From NCBI GenBank assembly GCA_016764535.1, contig JAESRR010000012.1:15619-29137 (forward strand): a stretch of 13,519 nt of DNA, in the 5' to 3' direction. Every line of letters starts with the position of its first letter. Position 1 is the first letter of the stretch. Shown piece by piece: positions 1 through 6,547 of the stretch. This DNA is from Cohaesibacteraceae bacterium (GTDB taxonomy: Bacteria; Pseudomonadota; Alphaproteobacteria; Rhizobiales; Cohaesibacteraceae). The translations under genes were made by a program, and so were the position numbers. The notes under the pieces were generated by a model, which had not been told where the DNA came from, did not search any database, and saw only the letters and a program-made list of their open reading frames with translations.

Positions 1-140
1 CCGAACGTCCACCAGTAATTCAGATTCTTGGGAACAGGAAATACAACGAAAGAAGAATGAACCAGACCGGCAATTGGAAGACGCCGCTCCATCCATTTCA
101 TAATGCCGCTTTGCGGCTGATATGTAGAATGACCACTCAT
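1..140 (-). CDS. petB: Cytochrome b of the bc1 complex, N-terminal 46 residues (partial)
   Basis: This is the start of cytochrome b, the membrane subunit of ubiquinol-cytochrome c reductase that carries two b haems and the quinone sites. Only the first 46 codons are present; the rest lies beyond the left edge. The reverse complement from 140 begins MSGHSTYQPQSG and continues through ERRLPIAGLV to PVPKNLNYWWTFG. That is the characteristic alphaproteobacterial cytochrome b opening: a short cytoplasmic stretch, then the conserved P-K/R-NLNYWW segment before the first membrane helix. An AGGA-type ribosome binding site sits within about ten bases upstream, in the 27-base gap after the petA stop. 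The order petA then petB on one strand is the usual fbcFBC/petABC operon, so petC is expected next, outside the window. Identification is from remembered family sequence, and the match is strong. Confidence 0.93.
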   Translation of the reverse strand, partial: MSGHSTYQPQSGIMKWMERRLPIAGLVHSSFVVFPVPKNLNYWWTF

Positions 141-167
141 GATCGTATCCTCACGCTTTGGCGGACA

Positions 168-692
168 TTAGCCGATTTTCACGACAGTGTCGGAAACGAA
201 GCTGTATGTGGGAATTTCAAGGTTTTTGGGTGCCGGACCCTTCCGAATACGACCCGAAGTATCATAGTGCGACCCATGACACGGACAGAACCATCCACCG
301 AAATCACCGGATTCGCCAAGAGGGATGCATCCAAGATGAGTACATACGCCAACCTGGATCAACCAGTTTTCTTTTCCTGGAACTGAACGTTCTTCGTCGG
401 ACTGTGGATCTATCAAAATATCCAGGGGAACCGCTTTTGCATCAGCAACTTCCCTGGCAGTTCGATTGCGAATAAAAACGGGTTTACCGCGCCACTTAAC
501 CTTGATGCTCTGCCCGGGTTCTATCCCTGCAAGATCAACTTCAATTGATGACAAAGCCAAAGTTGAAGCATCTGGGTTCATCTGATCAATAAAGGGCCAA
601 GCAAATGCCGCAACACCTACTGCCCCAACCGTACCTGTCGCGATATAAAGAAAATCGCGGCGGGTTGGTTCTGCCTTTTCGCTGATAGCCAA
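168..692 (-). CDS. petA: Ubiquinol-cytochrome c reductase Rieske iron-sulfur subunit
   Basis: This 174-residue Rieske 2Fe-2S protein passes electrons from ubiquinol to cytochrome c1 in the bc1 complex. It is anchored by one N-terminal helix with its cluster domain in the periplasm. A Tat-type twin-arginine motif TRRDFLY (residues 10-16) precedes a hydrophobic helix (about 17-37). The cluster-binding boxes CTHLGC (117-122) and CPCHGSHY (136-143) are intact, giving two Cys-His pairs plus the disulfide cysteines. The chosen start is TTG at 692. It gives MAISEKAEPTRRDFLY, with nine residues before the twin arginine motif as in Rhodobacter-type Rieske proteins, and has an AGGA seven bases upstream. 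An in-frame ATG at 746 would add 18 residues (MLPGFFYRKFFRFREDPA) that look unlike the family N-terminus; it remains a possible alternative. The gene ends 27 bases before petB, consistent with one operon. Confidence 0.95.
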   Translation of the reverse strand: MAISEKAEPTRRDFLYIATGTVGAVGVAAFAWPFIDQMNPDASTLALSSIEVDLAGIEPGQSIKVKWRGKPVFIRNRTAREVADAKAVPLDILIDPQSDEERSVPGKENWLIQVGVCTHLGCIPLGESGDFGGWFCPCHGSHYDTSGRIRKGPAPKNLEIPTYSFVSDTVVKIG

Positions 693-699
693 GGCTGGG

Positions 700-706
700 T
701 CCTCTC
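700..706 (-). promoter_or_regulatory. Ribosome binding site deciding the TTG start of petA
   Basis: On the minus strand the bases read GAGAGGA, with AGGA ending seven bases before the TTG at 692. This is near-ideal Shine-Dalgarno spacing. Together with the conserved length of the N-terminus it favours TTG over the upstream ATG at 746. That ATG has only GGAG ten bases away and a GAGG too close to it. Confidence 0.6.
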
Positions 707-766
707 GAAACCGGAAAAATTTCCTGTAGAAAAAGCCCGGTAACATCGTCCTCGCGCTCCGGGGCG

Positions 767-870
767 ACTGGACAATGGACCAGACGGTTAAAAAGCCGTC
801 ACCAAATCAAGTGATCGCTAACAGCCAAAACTTGGCGTCCTTGTGGCAGCTCTTAATTGCATTGTCCAGT
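767..870. repeat. 11-bp perfect inverted repeat enclosing a smaller hairpin in the petA leader
   Basis: ACTGGACAATG at 767-777 is perfectly complementary to CATTGTCCAGT at 860-870, separated by 82 bases. Inside lies a second stem: GACGG at 783-787 pairs with CCGTC at 796-800, with an A/T-rich loop. Both lie between the petA start and the end of the upstream ABC gene, so they would fall in the untranslated leader if petA transcription starts above 870. The pairing is seen directly. Whether it acts as an RNA structure, as two operator half-sites, or not at all is inference. Confidence 0.5.
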
Positions 871-921
871 TCCAGCCTGAAAAATCGGTCCAAATGTCGC
901 AATATTTACCCAAATAACGCC

Positions 922-952
922 ACAAAACTATATGGACTCAAGCCTTTAGTCC
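922..952 (-). terminator. Weak candidate terminator after the ABC exporter operon
   Basis: Twenty bases after the stop of the downstream ABC gene, the minus strand shows GGACT, nine bases, AGTCC (952-934), followed by a modestly T-rich stretch including TATAGTTTTG. The stem is only five pairs and the T-run is broken, so this would be a poor intrinsic terminator. It is listed because no better signal separates the ABC genes from petA, and read-through into petABC is quite possible. Confidence 0.25.
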
Positions 953-972
953 TGGATATGATCGACAGAAGC

Positions 973-2817
973 TCACATATTTGTTGTTTGAAGAAATCCA
1001 CCGGATTGTCTCTCCCAAAGAGAGGCATACAGTCCCCCGGTGGCGAGGAGCGATTCGTGCGTTCCCTGCTCAAGAATTCGTCCTTCATCCAAAACGACAA
1101 GACGATCCATCGCGGCGATGGTTGAGAGGCGATGGGCGATCGCTATTACCGTTTTTCCCTGCATAAGATGCTGTAATTGCTCCTGAATCGCTTGCTCGAT
1201 TTCGGAATCGAGGGCCGATGTTGCTTCGTCGAGCAACAGAATCGGTGCATCCTTGAGAAGTACCCGTGCAATAGCCAATCGTTGTTTCTGACCACCAGAC
1301 AATTTTACACCACGTTCACCAACGAACGCTTCAAATCCGGTACGGCCTGCTTTGTCTTCCAGATCCTTGATAAAATCCATTGCCTGTGCCAGCCGCGCAG
1401 CTTCGGCTATACGCTCCGACCCGGCCTGTGCGTGACCATACGCAATATTGTCGGAAATCGATCGATGCAACAGAGATGGATCCTGCGTTACCACACCGAT
1501 GTTTGCACGCAGACTGTCCTGGGTCACGTTGGCAATGTCCTGTCCGTCAATCAGTATCCGGCCACCTTCAAGATCATACAAATGCAACAGCAAATTGATC
1601 ATTGTAGATTTTCCGGCACCGGAACGTCCGACCAGCCCGACCTTTTCTCCCGGTGCCACAGTAAGATCAAGACCTTCAATTACCCTGTTACTGGATCCAT
1701 ACTGAAATCGAATATTACGGAACTCGATTTTGCCCTTGTTAACCTGAAGAATATCTGCGCCTGGTTTATCCACCACTTCAACCGGCCTTGCTATGGTCTC
1801 AAGACCGTCATGAACCACGCCCAATGCCCTGAACATACCGTTTAGCTGGCCCATCATTCGACCGGTCATAAAATTTATCCGCACGGCGATTGTGATCGCC
1901 AGGACAGTTGCACCGATGGATATATCACCCTGCATCCATAAATAGATGGCCAACATTCCAAGAGCACCGAGCATAATGCCGTTTAGAAACACGAGAATTA
2001 TACGCATTCCCGAAATGGTCCGGGCAAACCTTGCGACCGCATCCACAAACCTGTCAAATCCACGTCCGGCTTCATTCATTTCCGTGTCGGATGACGAAAA
2101 CAGCTTCAAAGTCAATATGTTGGAATAGCTGTCAACGATATGGCCATTGAGAGATGATCCCGCATCTGCTGTCTTTTTTGCATATTTGCGAATTCGTGGA
2201 ACAAACACATATGCAAGCGCTGCCACACTACCAATCCAGGCAATTATGAAGGGAAGAAACCGCCAGTCAAGACTTCCAAACACAGCTATTGTAACCATGG
2301 CAAAAGTTAGTATGAACCACACATTCTGGAGCGCAGTAACAAGGAAATCACCTGTCGCCTGACCGGTCTGCCAGACTTTTTGAGCAATTCGGCCAGCAAA
2401 GTCATTCTGGAACCAGGCGTAACTCTGGCCAACGACATAACGATGGCACTGCCAGCGCACCCGGTTAAAAAATCCCTGAACAACAACCTGTTCTTCCAGC
2501 AATGCGCCAAGAGCCACATTTAATGGCCGAATAACAACAACAACGACGATCATCCCAATCAGGACATTACCATGTTGCAGTAGAAGCTGTTCCGGCGCTG
2601 TTTCATTCAGCATATCAACAATTTCGCCAAGGAAAATAGCCATGGCAATATCCATCGCCGCGCCAAGCCCTCCCTGAATCAGCATCAGGATAAAAACCGG
2701 TTTGGCCTGTGCAACAAAATGCCAAATAAACTTAGTCAGAGATGGATTTACGGGAAAAGGCGGCCCGTCATCACGAGGTACTATCCAGTTTTCAAAACGG
2801 CTGAATAACCAATTCAT
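973..2817 (-). CDS. ABC exporter half-transporter (fused permease and ATPase), second of a tandem pair
   Basis: This is a half-size ABC exporter of about 614 residues: an N-terminal type-1 exporter membrane domain with roughly six helices (near 41-64, 86-104, 164-182, 187-207, 272-294, 301-316), then an ATPase domain. The nucleotide-binding motifs are complete: Walker A GRSGAGKST (397-405), Q-loop glutamine 445, signature LSGGQ (506-510), Walker B ILLLDE with catalytic glutamate 531, and H-loop histidine 562. The ATG at 2817 is preferred because it opens MNWLFSRFENWI, aligning with the paralogue's MFRWFEKYID. An ATG at 2859 would add 14 residues; between 2843 and 2868 there is an imperfect hairpin (CCGCCAG / CTGACGG) over that upstream ATG. 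The gene follows its paralogue on the same strand. The substrate is unknown; lipid, drug or peptide export are all possible. The best guess is that the two form a heterodimer. Confidence 0.92.
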   Translation of the reverse strand: MNWLFSRFENWIVPRDDGPPFPVNPSLTKFIWHFVAQAKPVFILMLIQGGLGAAMDIAMAIFLGEIVDMLNETAPEQLLLQHGNVLIGMIVVVVVIRPLNVALGALLEEQVVVQGFFNRVRWQCHRYVVGQSYAWFQNDFAGRIAQKVWQTGQATGDFLVTALQNVWFILTFAMVTIAVFGSLDWRFLPFIIAWIGSVAALAYVFVPRIRKYAKKTADAGSSLNGHIVDSYSNILTLKLFSSSDTEMNEAGRGFDRFVDAVARFARTISGMRIILVFLNGIMLGALGMLAIYLWMQGDISIGATVLAITIAVRINFMTGRMMGQLNGMFRALGVVHDGLETIARPVEVVDKPGADILQVNKGKIEFRNIRFQYGSSNRVIEGLDLTVAPGEKVGLVGRSGAGKSTMINLLLHLYDLEGGRILIDGQDIANVTQDSLRANIGVVTQDPSLLHRSISDNIAYGHAQAGSERIAEAARLAQAMDFIKDLEDKAGRTGFEAFVGERGVKLSGGQKQRLAIARVLLKDAPILLLDEATSALDSEIEQAIQEQLQHLMQGKTVIAIAHRLSTIAAMDRLVVLDEGRILEQGTHESLLATGGLYASLWERQSGGFLQTTNM

Positions 2818-2879
2818 ACACTTGACCTGCTGATAATGAAAACCGCCAGACCTGAACATGCCTGACGGTCAAGGTAGTA

Positions 2880-4715
2880 TTAATGTTCTGCCGCTGCAAG
2901 AAAACCGCCGGACTGACGCTCCCAGAGTTGCGCATATATCCCGCCACTCTGAATGAGTGCCGCGTGAGTACCTTCTTCAACAATTTCGCCTTTATCCAGT
3001 ACAATCAGACGATCCATGTGTGCGATTGTAGAAAGGCGATGTGCAATTGCTATCACGGTTTTGCCGTCCATCAAGGTAAGCAAACTGTCCTGAATTGCAG
3101 CTTCCACCTCAGAATCAAGAGCTGATGTTGCCTCATCAAGCAACAATATGGGAGCGTTTTTGAGTAGCACCCGCGCGATTGCTATACGTTGTCTCTGGCC
3201 ACCTGATAATTTTACACCCCGTTCTCCCACATGGGCGTCCATTCCCCGGCGACCATCCAGATCAACCAGATCATTGAGAAATTCGGTGGCGTGCGCTTTG
3301 CTGGCGGCTTCCAGTGCTTCTTCTATGCTGGCTGATTGTTTTCCGTAAACAATGTTGTCAAATACAGATCGATGTAAAAGTGATGTGTCCTGAGTCACCA
3401 CACCAATCTGACTGCGCAGACTTTCCTGTGTGACATCATTGATGGAAACGCCATCAATTCGAATGCAACCTTTTTCAAGGTCATAAAAGCGCAGGAGCAA
3501 ATTAACAATTGTGGATTTGCCAGCTCCCGACCGTCCAATCAGGCCAATTTTTTCACCGGAATTGATCTTCATCGAAAGATTCTCAATCACGCCACTGCTT
3601 TTACCGTAGTGAAATTTGACGTTCTCAAAAACGAGCTCGCCTTTTTTGACATCCAGTTCACCCGCATCGGGCTTGTCCATCACGACCCGCGGTTTGGATA
3701 TTGTATTGATTCCGTCCTGCACTGTCCCGATGCTTTCAAAGAGACCCGAAACTTCCCATAAAATCCATTGGGACATGCCTTGCAAACGCAGTACCAATCC
3801 TGTTGCCAGAGTGATTTCACCCACAGTTATTTGTGACACCAACCACAATCGAATGGACATTAAACCAACGGAAAACAACAAGAGATTGTTGATTATGTTA
3901 AGACTGATATTCATCCAGCTCACAAGGCGCATCTGACGATAGACTGTTTTCAGAAACCCGGTCATGGATCGTTTGGCATATAGTTCTTCCCGAGCTGCAT
4001 GTGAGAATAACTTTACGGTCGAAATATTTGTGTAGGCATCCACGACATGGCCGGTCATCACAGAGCGTGCATCCGCCTGTTTTCGCGAATTGTTTTTCAA
4101 TTTGGGAATAAAATAAAACAACACGACAAGGTATGCGGCAAGCCACCCTCCCAGCGGTAACGCAAATGCAATATTGGCTTGTGTCACAAGAATAAAACCA
4201 GCGGTGAAGTAAATACATACAAACACCAGTACATCCATAATACGTGTCACAACTTCACGCACAGCAAGCGCAGTTTGCATCATTTTGTTGGCGACACGTC
4301 CGGCGAAATCATCCTGATAGAATGACATCGACTGGCGCAGCAGGTAACGATGGACACGCCACCGAATTGACATTGGATAATTAGCCATCAAACCCTGATG
4401 GAAAACAACCTGCCAAATAATCTCTACCAGTGGAATGACAATCAGAATGGTGCCGCCCATCAACATCAATTGCCAGTAATTATCTTCAAGAAACGTTGCC
4501 CGGTCGGCATTGGCCAGCCAATCAACAATATTGCCGAAGAATGACAGGATCGCGACTTCCAAAAGAGCAATGGTGCCCCCCAAAATACTCATCGCAATTA
4601 TAATTGGCAGTACCGGCCGGGTGAAATGCCAACAAAACCCCCCCATAGTTGAGGGAGGTTGATCAAGACTGTCATCAGAAAACGGATCAATATATTTTTC
4701 AAACCAGCGAAACAT
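2880..4715 (-). CDS. ABC exporter half-transporter (fused permease and ATPase), first of a tandem pair
   Basis: This 611-residue half-size ABC exporter has the same architecture as its downstream neighbour. Membrane helices lie near 33-60, 84-105, 158-178, 183-203, 270-292 and 296-315, and the exporter motif FYQDDFAGR is at 132-140. The ATPase domain has Walker A GRSGAGKST (394-402), Q-loop Q442, signature LSGGQ (503-507), Walker B ILLLDE with catalytic glutamate 528, and H-loop H559. The ATG at 4715 has GGAG seven bases upstream, so the start is well supported. The two proteins are nearly alike through the ATPase domain and both end around LWERQSGGFL, but differ more in the membrane helices; this points to tandem duplication followed by divergence. 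Neither shows the degenerate catalytic glutamate typical of many asymmetric heterodimers, so two homodimers remain possible. The substrate cannot be read from the sequence. It does not look like CydC or CydD. Confidence 0.93.
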   Translation of the reverse strand: MFRWFEKYIDPFSDDSLDQPPSTMGGFCWHFTRPVLPIIIAMSILGGTIALLEVAILSFFGNIVDWLANADRATFLEDNYWQLMLMGGTILIVIPLVEIIWQVVFHQGLMANYPMSIRWRVHRYLLRQSMSFYQDDFAGRVANKMMQTALAVREVVTRIMDVLVFVCIYFTAGFILVTQANIAFALPLGGWLAAYLVVLFYFIPKLKNNSRKQADARSVMTGHVVDAYTNISTVKLFSHAAREELYAKRSMTGFLKTVYRQMRLVSWMNISLNIINNLLLFSVGLMSIRLWLVSQITVGEITLATGLVLRLQGMSQWILWEVSGLFESIGTVQDGINTISKPRVVMDKPDAGELDVKKGELVFENVKFHYGKSSGVIENLSMKINSGEKIGLIGRSGAGKSTIVNLLLRFYDLEKGCIRIDGVSINDVTQESLRSQIGVVTQDTSLLHRSVFDNIVYGKQSASIEEALEAASKAHATEFLNDLVDLDGRRGMDAHVGERGVKLSGGQRQRIAIARVLLKNAPILLLDEATSALDSEVEAAIQDSLLTLMDGKTVIAIAHRLSTIAHMDRLIVLDKGEIVEEGTHAALIQSGGIYAQLWERQSGGFLAAAEH

Positions 4716-4790
4716 CGCAAACTCCGGAGAGCAGGCAAACAGAAAAAATCATCCTGTCTGCAAAAAGGAAAATCTGGGTCAGGTAGCATT

Positions 4791-4812
4791 TGAAATCGAT
4801 GACACGATTTCA
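4791..4812. promoter_or_regulatory. Candidate operator upstream of the ABC exporter pair
   Basis: TGAAATCG, six bases, CGATTTCA forms an eight-base-arm inverted repeat spanning 22 bases, about 75 bases upstream of the first ABC gene's start. Size and symmetry fit the binding site of a dimeric repressor such as those that often control exporters. No regulator gene is in the window, so the assignment is inference from symmetry and position. It could equally fold as a short hairpin in the leader RNA. Confidence 0.4.
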
Positions 4813-5113
4813 CATCAGGTTATGTAATCAAAAATAGTGGATGGCTACACGGGCACAGTACAACTCTGATCAAGATACAAAACCGATCAGGAAAATGCAC
4901 ATGGCAGCCGAAATTCGGGCTTGCGTCATGAGCATTCTAGAGTAGGGAAATCCGGCTCATAGACATAAACACCTCGTGGGATCAACTGTAGAAAACCGAA
5001 AGTGGTTTCACCAGCCTGTCGGGTACATTGTACCCTGTAAAGAAGAACCCCTGAATATCATAACGCGGTTATTTGTCGACCTGCCCGACCGTGCAGGTTC
5101 AAAACTTCCCGAA

Positions 5114-5135
5114 GCTGTTGCCAATTGGCAACGGC
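5114..5135. promoter_or_regulatory. Strong palindrome upstream of trmL-hemF, candidate operator
   Basis: The core GTTGCCAATTGGCAAC (5117-5132) is a perfect 16-base palindrome. The symmetry continues to 5114-5135 with one mismatch, so ten of eleven pairs match. It ends 42 bases before the trmL start codon, where a promoter-bound regulator would sit. No T-run follows, so it is not a terminator. The regulator family cannot be named; no known consensus fits convincingly. Confidence 0.5.
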
Positions 5136-5176
5136 TATCCTAGTTTCCTGGAATATTTTTGATCAATTGGCCAACG
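5122..5176 (+). repeat. Two near-identical CAATTGG motifs 42 bases apart before trmL
   Basis: CAATTGGCAACG at 5122-5133, the right part of the palindrome, recurs as CAATTGGCCAACG at 5164-5176 with a single inserted base. The start-to-start distance of 42 bases is about four helical turns, so a protein could bind both on the same face. The second copy lies directly before the trmL ATG, where a ribosome binding site would be expected. It contains no purine-rich Shine-Dalgarno. Confidence 0.4.
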
Positions 5177-5177
5177 C

Positions 5178-5663
5178 ATGTCTTCAATCGAAATTGTTTT
5201 ATATCAACCGGATATTCCGCAGAACACCGGCACAATATTAAGAATGGCTGCGTGTTTCGACATTTGCGTCCATATTATTGAACCCGCAGGGTTTGTGTTG
5301 AATGACAGAACTCTCAGACGGGCAGGTATGGATTATCTGTCTCTTGTATCATTGATCAAACATCGCTCCTGGGAAGTCTTTTCAAAATGGCGGCAGGACA
5401 ATCAAAAACGCCTTTTGCTTTTAAGTACCAAAGCAAGTGATACACATACTGGTTTTGAGTTTGAAAATGGTGATTTGGTGATGTTTGGCAGAGAATCTTC
5501 TGGCGTTCCCGACCATGTCCATGAAGCTGTTGACCATCGACTAATTGTACCAATGCGGCAAAATGCGCGTTCACTCAACCTTGCAATGACTGCGGCTATT
5601 GTTTCAGGTGAAGCTTTACGCCAACTTGATGCTTTTCCTTCAATTCCGGAACCAGAAACATGA
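5178..5663 (+). CDS. trmL: tRNA (cytidine(34)-2'-O)-methyltransferase TrmL
   Basis: TrmL is a SPOUT-class methyltransferase that uses S-adenosylmethionine to methylate the 2'-hydroxyl of wobble base 34 in certain leucine tRNAs. The 161-residue length matches the family (about 155-160). Family motifs are present in order: PQNTGTILR near the N-terminus (14-22), HIIEPAGF (32-39), LRRAGMDY (46-53), FGRESSGVP (103-111) and [10 protein letters not shown] (131-140). The last two form the knotted cofactor pocket. The ATG at 5178 gives the expected [18 protein letters not shown] opening, although no Shine-Dalgarno precedes it; the upstream bases are instead a CAATTGGCC motif. The stop overlaps the hemF start in ATGA, so hemF translation is probably coupled to it. 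Identification is confident. Confidence 0.95.
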   Translation: MSSIEIVLYQPDIPQNTGTILRMAACFDICVHIIEPAGFVLNDRTLRRAGMDYLSLVSLIKHRSWEVFSKWRQDNQKRLLLLSTKASDTHTGFEFENGDLVMFGRESSGVPDHVHEAVDHRLIVPMRQNARSLNLAMTAAIVSGEALRQLDAFPSIPEPET

Positions 5664-6547
5664 CCGTATCAGGTGATTTAAATAATCAACAAAATCTGGC
5701 AACAGAATGGTTTGCTTCATTACGCGATAAAATATGCGCGGAATTCGAGACCATCGAAACAGAATATCAGGCAGATAATTCTAGTAGAATTGCCGGTCGT
5801 TTTGAACGCACTCCCTGGAAACGGACAGATCATACAGGGGCCGGTGGCGGGGGTGGGGTCATGTCTATTCTGAAAGGCAGGGTCTTTGAAAAAGTTGGTG
5901 TTCATGTTTCCACTGTGCATGGCGAATTTTCACCGGAATTCAGAGATCAAATCCCTGGCGCCAGCCAGGACCCACGCTTCTGGGCCGCGGGAATTTCTCT
6001 GATTGCACATTTGCATAATCCACATATTCCAGCAGTTCACATGAATACCCGCATGGTTGTCACCACTAAACAATGGTTTGGTGGCGGGGGGGATTTAACA
6101 CCTGTGCTTGATCGGCGCAGAACACAGGACGACCCTGACACAATCGATTTTCATGCAGCAATGAAAACTCCCTGCGAAGCGCATGCCTGTGCCGATTATC
6201 AACGCTATAAAAAATGGTGTGACGACTATTTTTATCTGCCGCATCGCAATGAGCCACGGGGCGTTGGTGGTATTTTTTATGACAGGCTGGATACGGGAGA
6301 TTGGGACGGGGATTTTGCTTTTACCAAGGATGTTGGATTGGCATTCCTCGATATTTATCCAAAATTGGTGCGCCGAAACATGAACTCGAAATGGACTGAA
6401 GAAGATCGCGAAGAACAACTCGTCCGACGCGGTCGCTATGTAGAATTCAATTTACTGCATGATAGAGGTACTATTTTTGGCCTCAAAACCGGCGGAAATG
6501 TTACATCAATTTTATCGTCAATGCCCCCGGTCGTCAAATGGCCCTAG
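5660..6547 (+). CDS. hemF: Oxygen-dependent coproporphyrinogen III oxidase
   Basis: HemF performs the oxidative decarboxylation of coproporphyrinogen III to protoporphyrinogen IX in haem synthesis, using molecular oxygen in the cytoplasm. At 295 residues it has full family length. Visible signatures are the glycine run GGGGG (62-66), the histidine-bearing segment [16 protein letters not shown] (116-131), [10 protein letters not shown] (139-148), [21 protein letters not shown] (184-204) and the C-terminal [15 protein letters not shown] followed by FGLKTGGN. Candidate catalytic histidines by alignment with the E. coli enzyme include H127 and H195. The start codon lies inside the end of trmL (ATGA overlap). 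The last codons overlap the end of the opposing CCA gene in a shared CTAG. Proximity to petA-petB fits a respiration/haem theme, though the ABC pair lies between them. Confidence 0.97.
   Translation: MTVSGDLNNQQNLATEWFASLRDKICAEFETIETEYQADNSSRIAGRFERTPWKRTDHTGAGGGGGVMSILKGRVFEKVGVHVSTVHGEFSPEFRDQIPGASQDPRFWAAGISLIAHLHNPHIPAVHMNTRMVVTTKQWFGGGGDLTPVLDRRRTQDDPDTIDFHAAMKTPCEAHACADYQRYKKWCDDYFYLPHRNEPRGVGGIFYDRLDTGDWDGDFAFTKDVGLAFLDIYPKLVRRNMNSKWTEEDREEQLVRRGRYVEFNLLHDRGTIFGLKTGGNVTSILSSMPPVVKWP

Larger units (their letters stand above)
4716..5177. other. Divergent intergenic region of 462 bases, palindrome-rich, no convincing gene
   Basis: This region separates the leftward ABC exporter pair from rightward trmL-hemF and must hold both promoters, though I could not pick a good -35/-10 pair for either. 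It contains many inverted repeats: 4791-4812; CTGATC/GATCAG at 4866-4890; GGGTACA-T-TGTACCC at 5021-5035; ATAAC-GCG-GTTAT near 5058-5070; ACCTGC/GCAGGT at 5079-5098; and 5114-5135. The only small open frame with a fair ribosome site is a 14-codon one at 4901-4945, which I do not call as a gene. No tRNA or known riboswitch was recognised. Confidence 0.7.

Noticed and set aside
57..475. Plus-strand frames over petA and petB
   Set aside because: The opposite strand carries unmistakable Rieske cluster boxes and the cytochrome b N-terminus; these frames are antisense shadows.
775..1125. A 116-codon plus-strand frame over the petA leader and the end of the ABC gene
   Set aside because: It overlaps coding sequence on the other strand, has no family resemblance and no good ribosome site. 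The composition is that of a shadow frame.
1177..1845. A 222-codon plus-strand open frame opposite the ATPase domain of the ABC gene
   Set aside because: It lies wholly antisense to a clearly identified ABC exporter with all catalytic motifs, has no recognisable domain, and similar shadow frames occur across the same gene.
4598..4813. A minus-strand frame over the start of the first ABC gene and its upstream region
   Set aside because: It is out of frame with the ABC gene, overlaps its conserved N-terminus, and has no domain or conserved feature.
5837..5860. G-rich runs in hemF resembling a G-quadruplex
   Set aside because: There are only three runs of three or more G with a long first loop, and the stretch encodes the conserved glycine run of the HemF family, which explains the bases.
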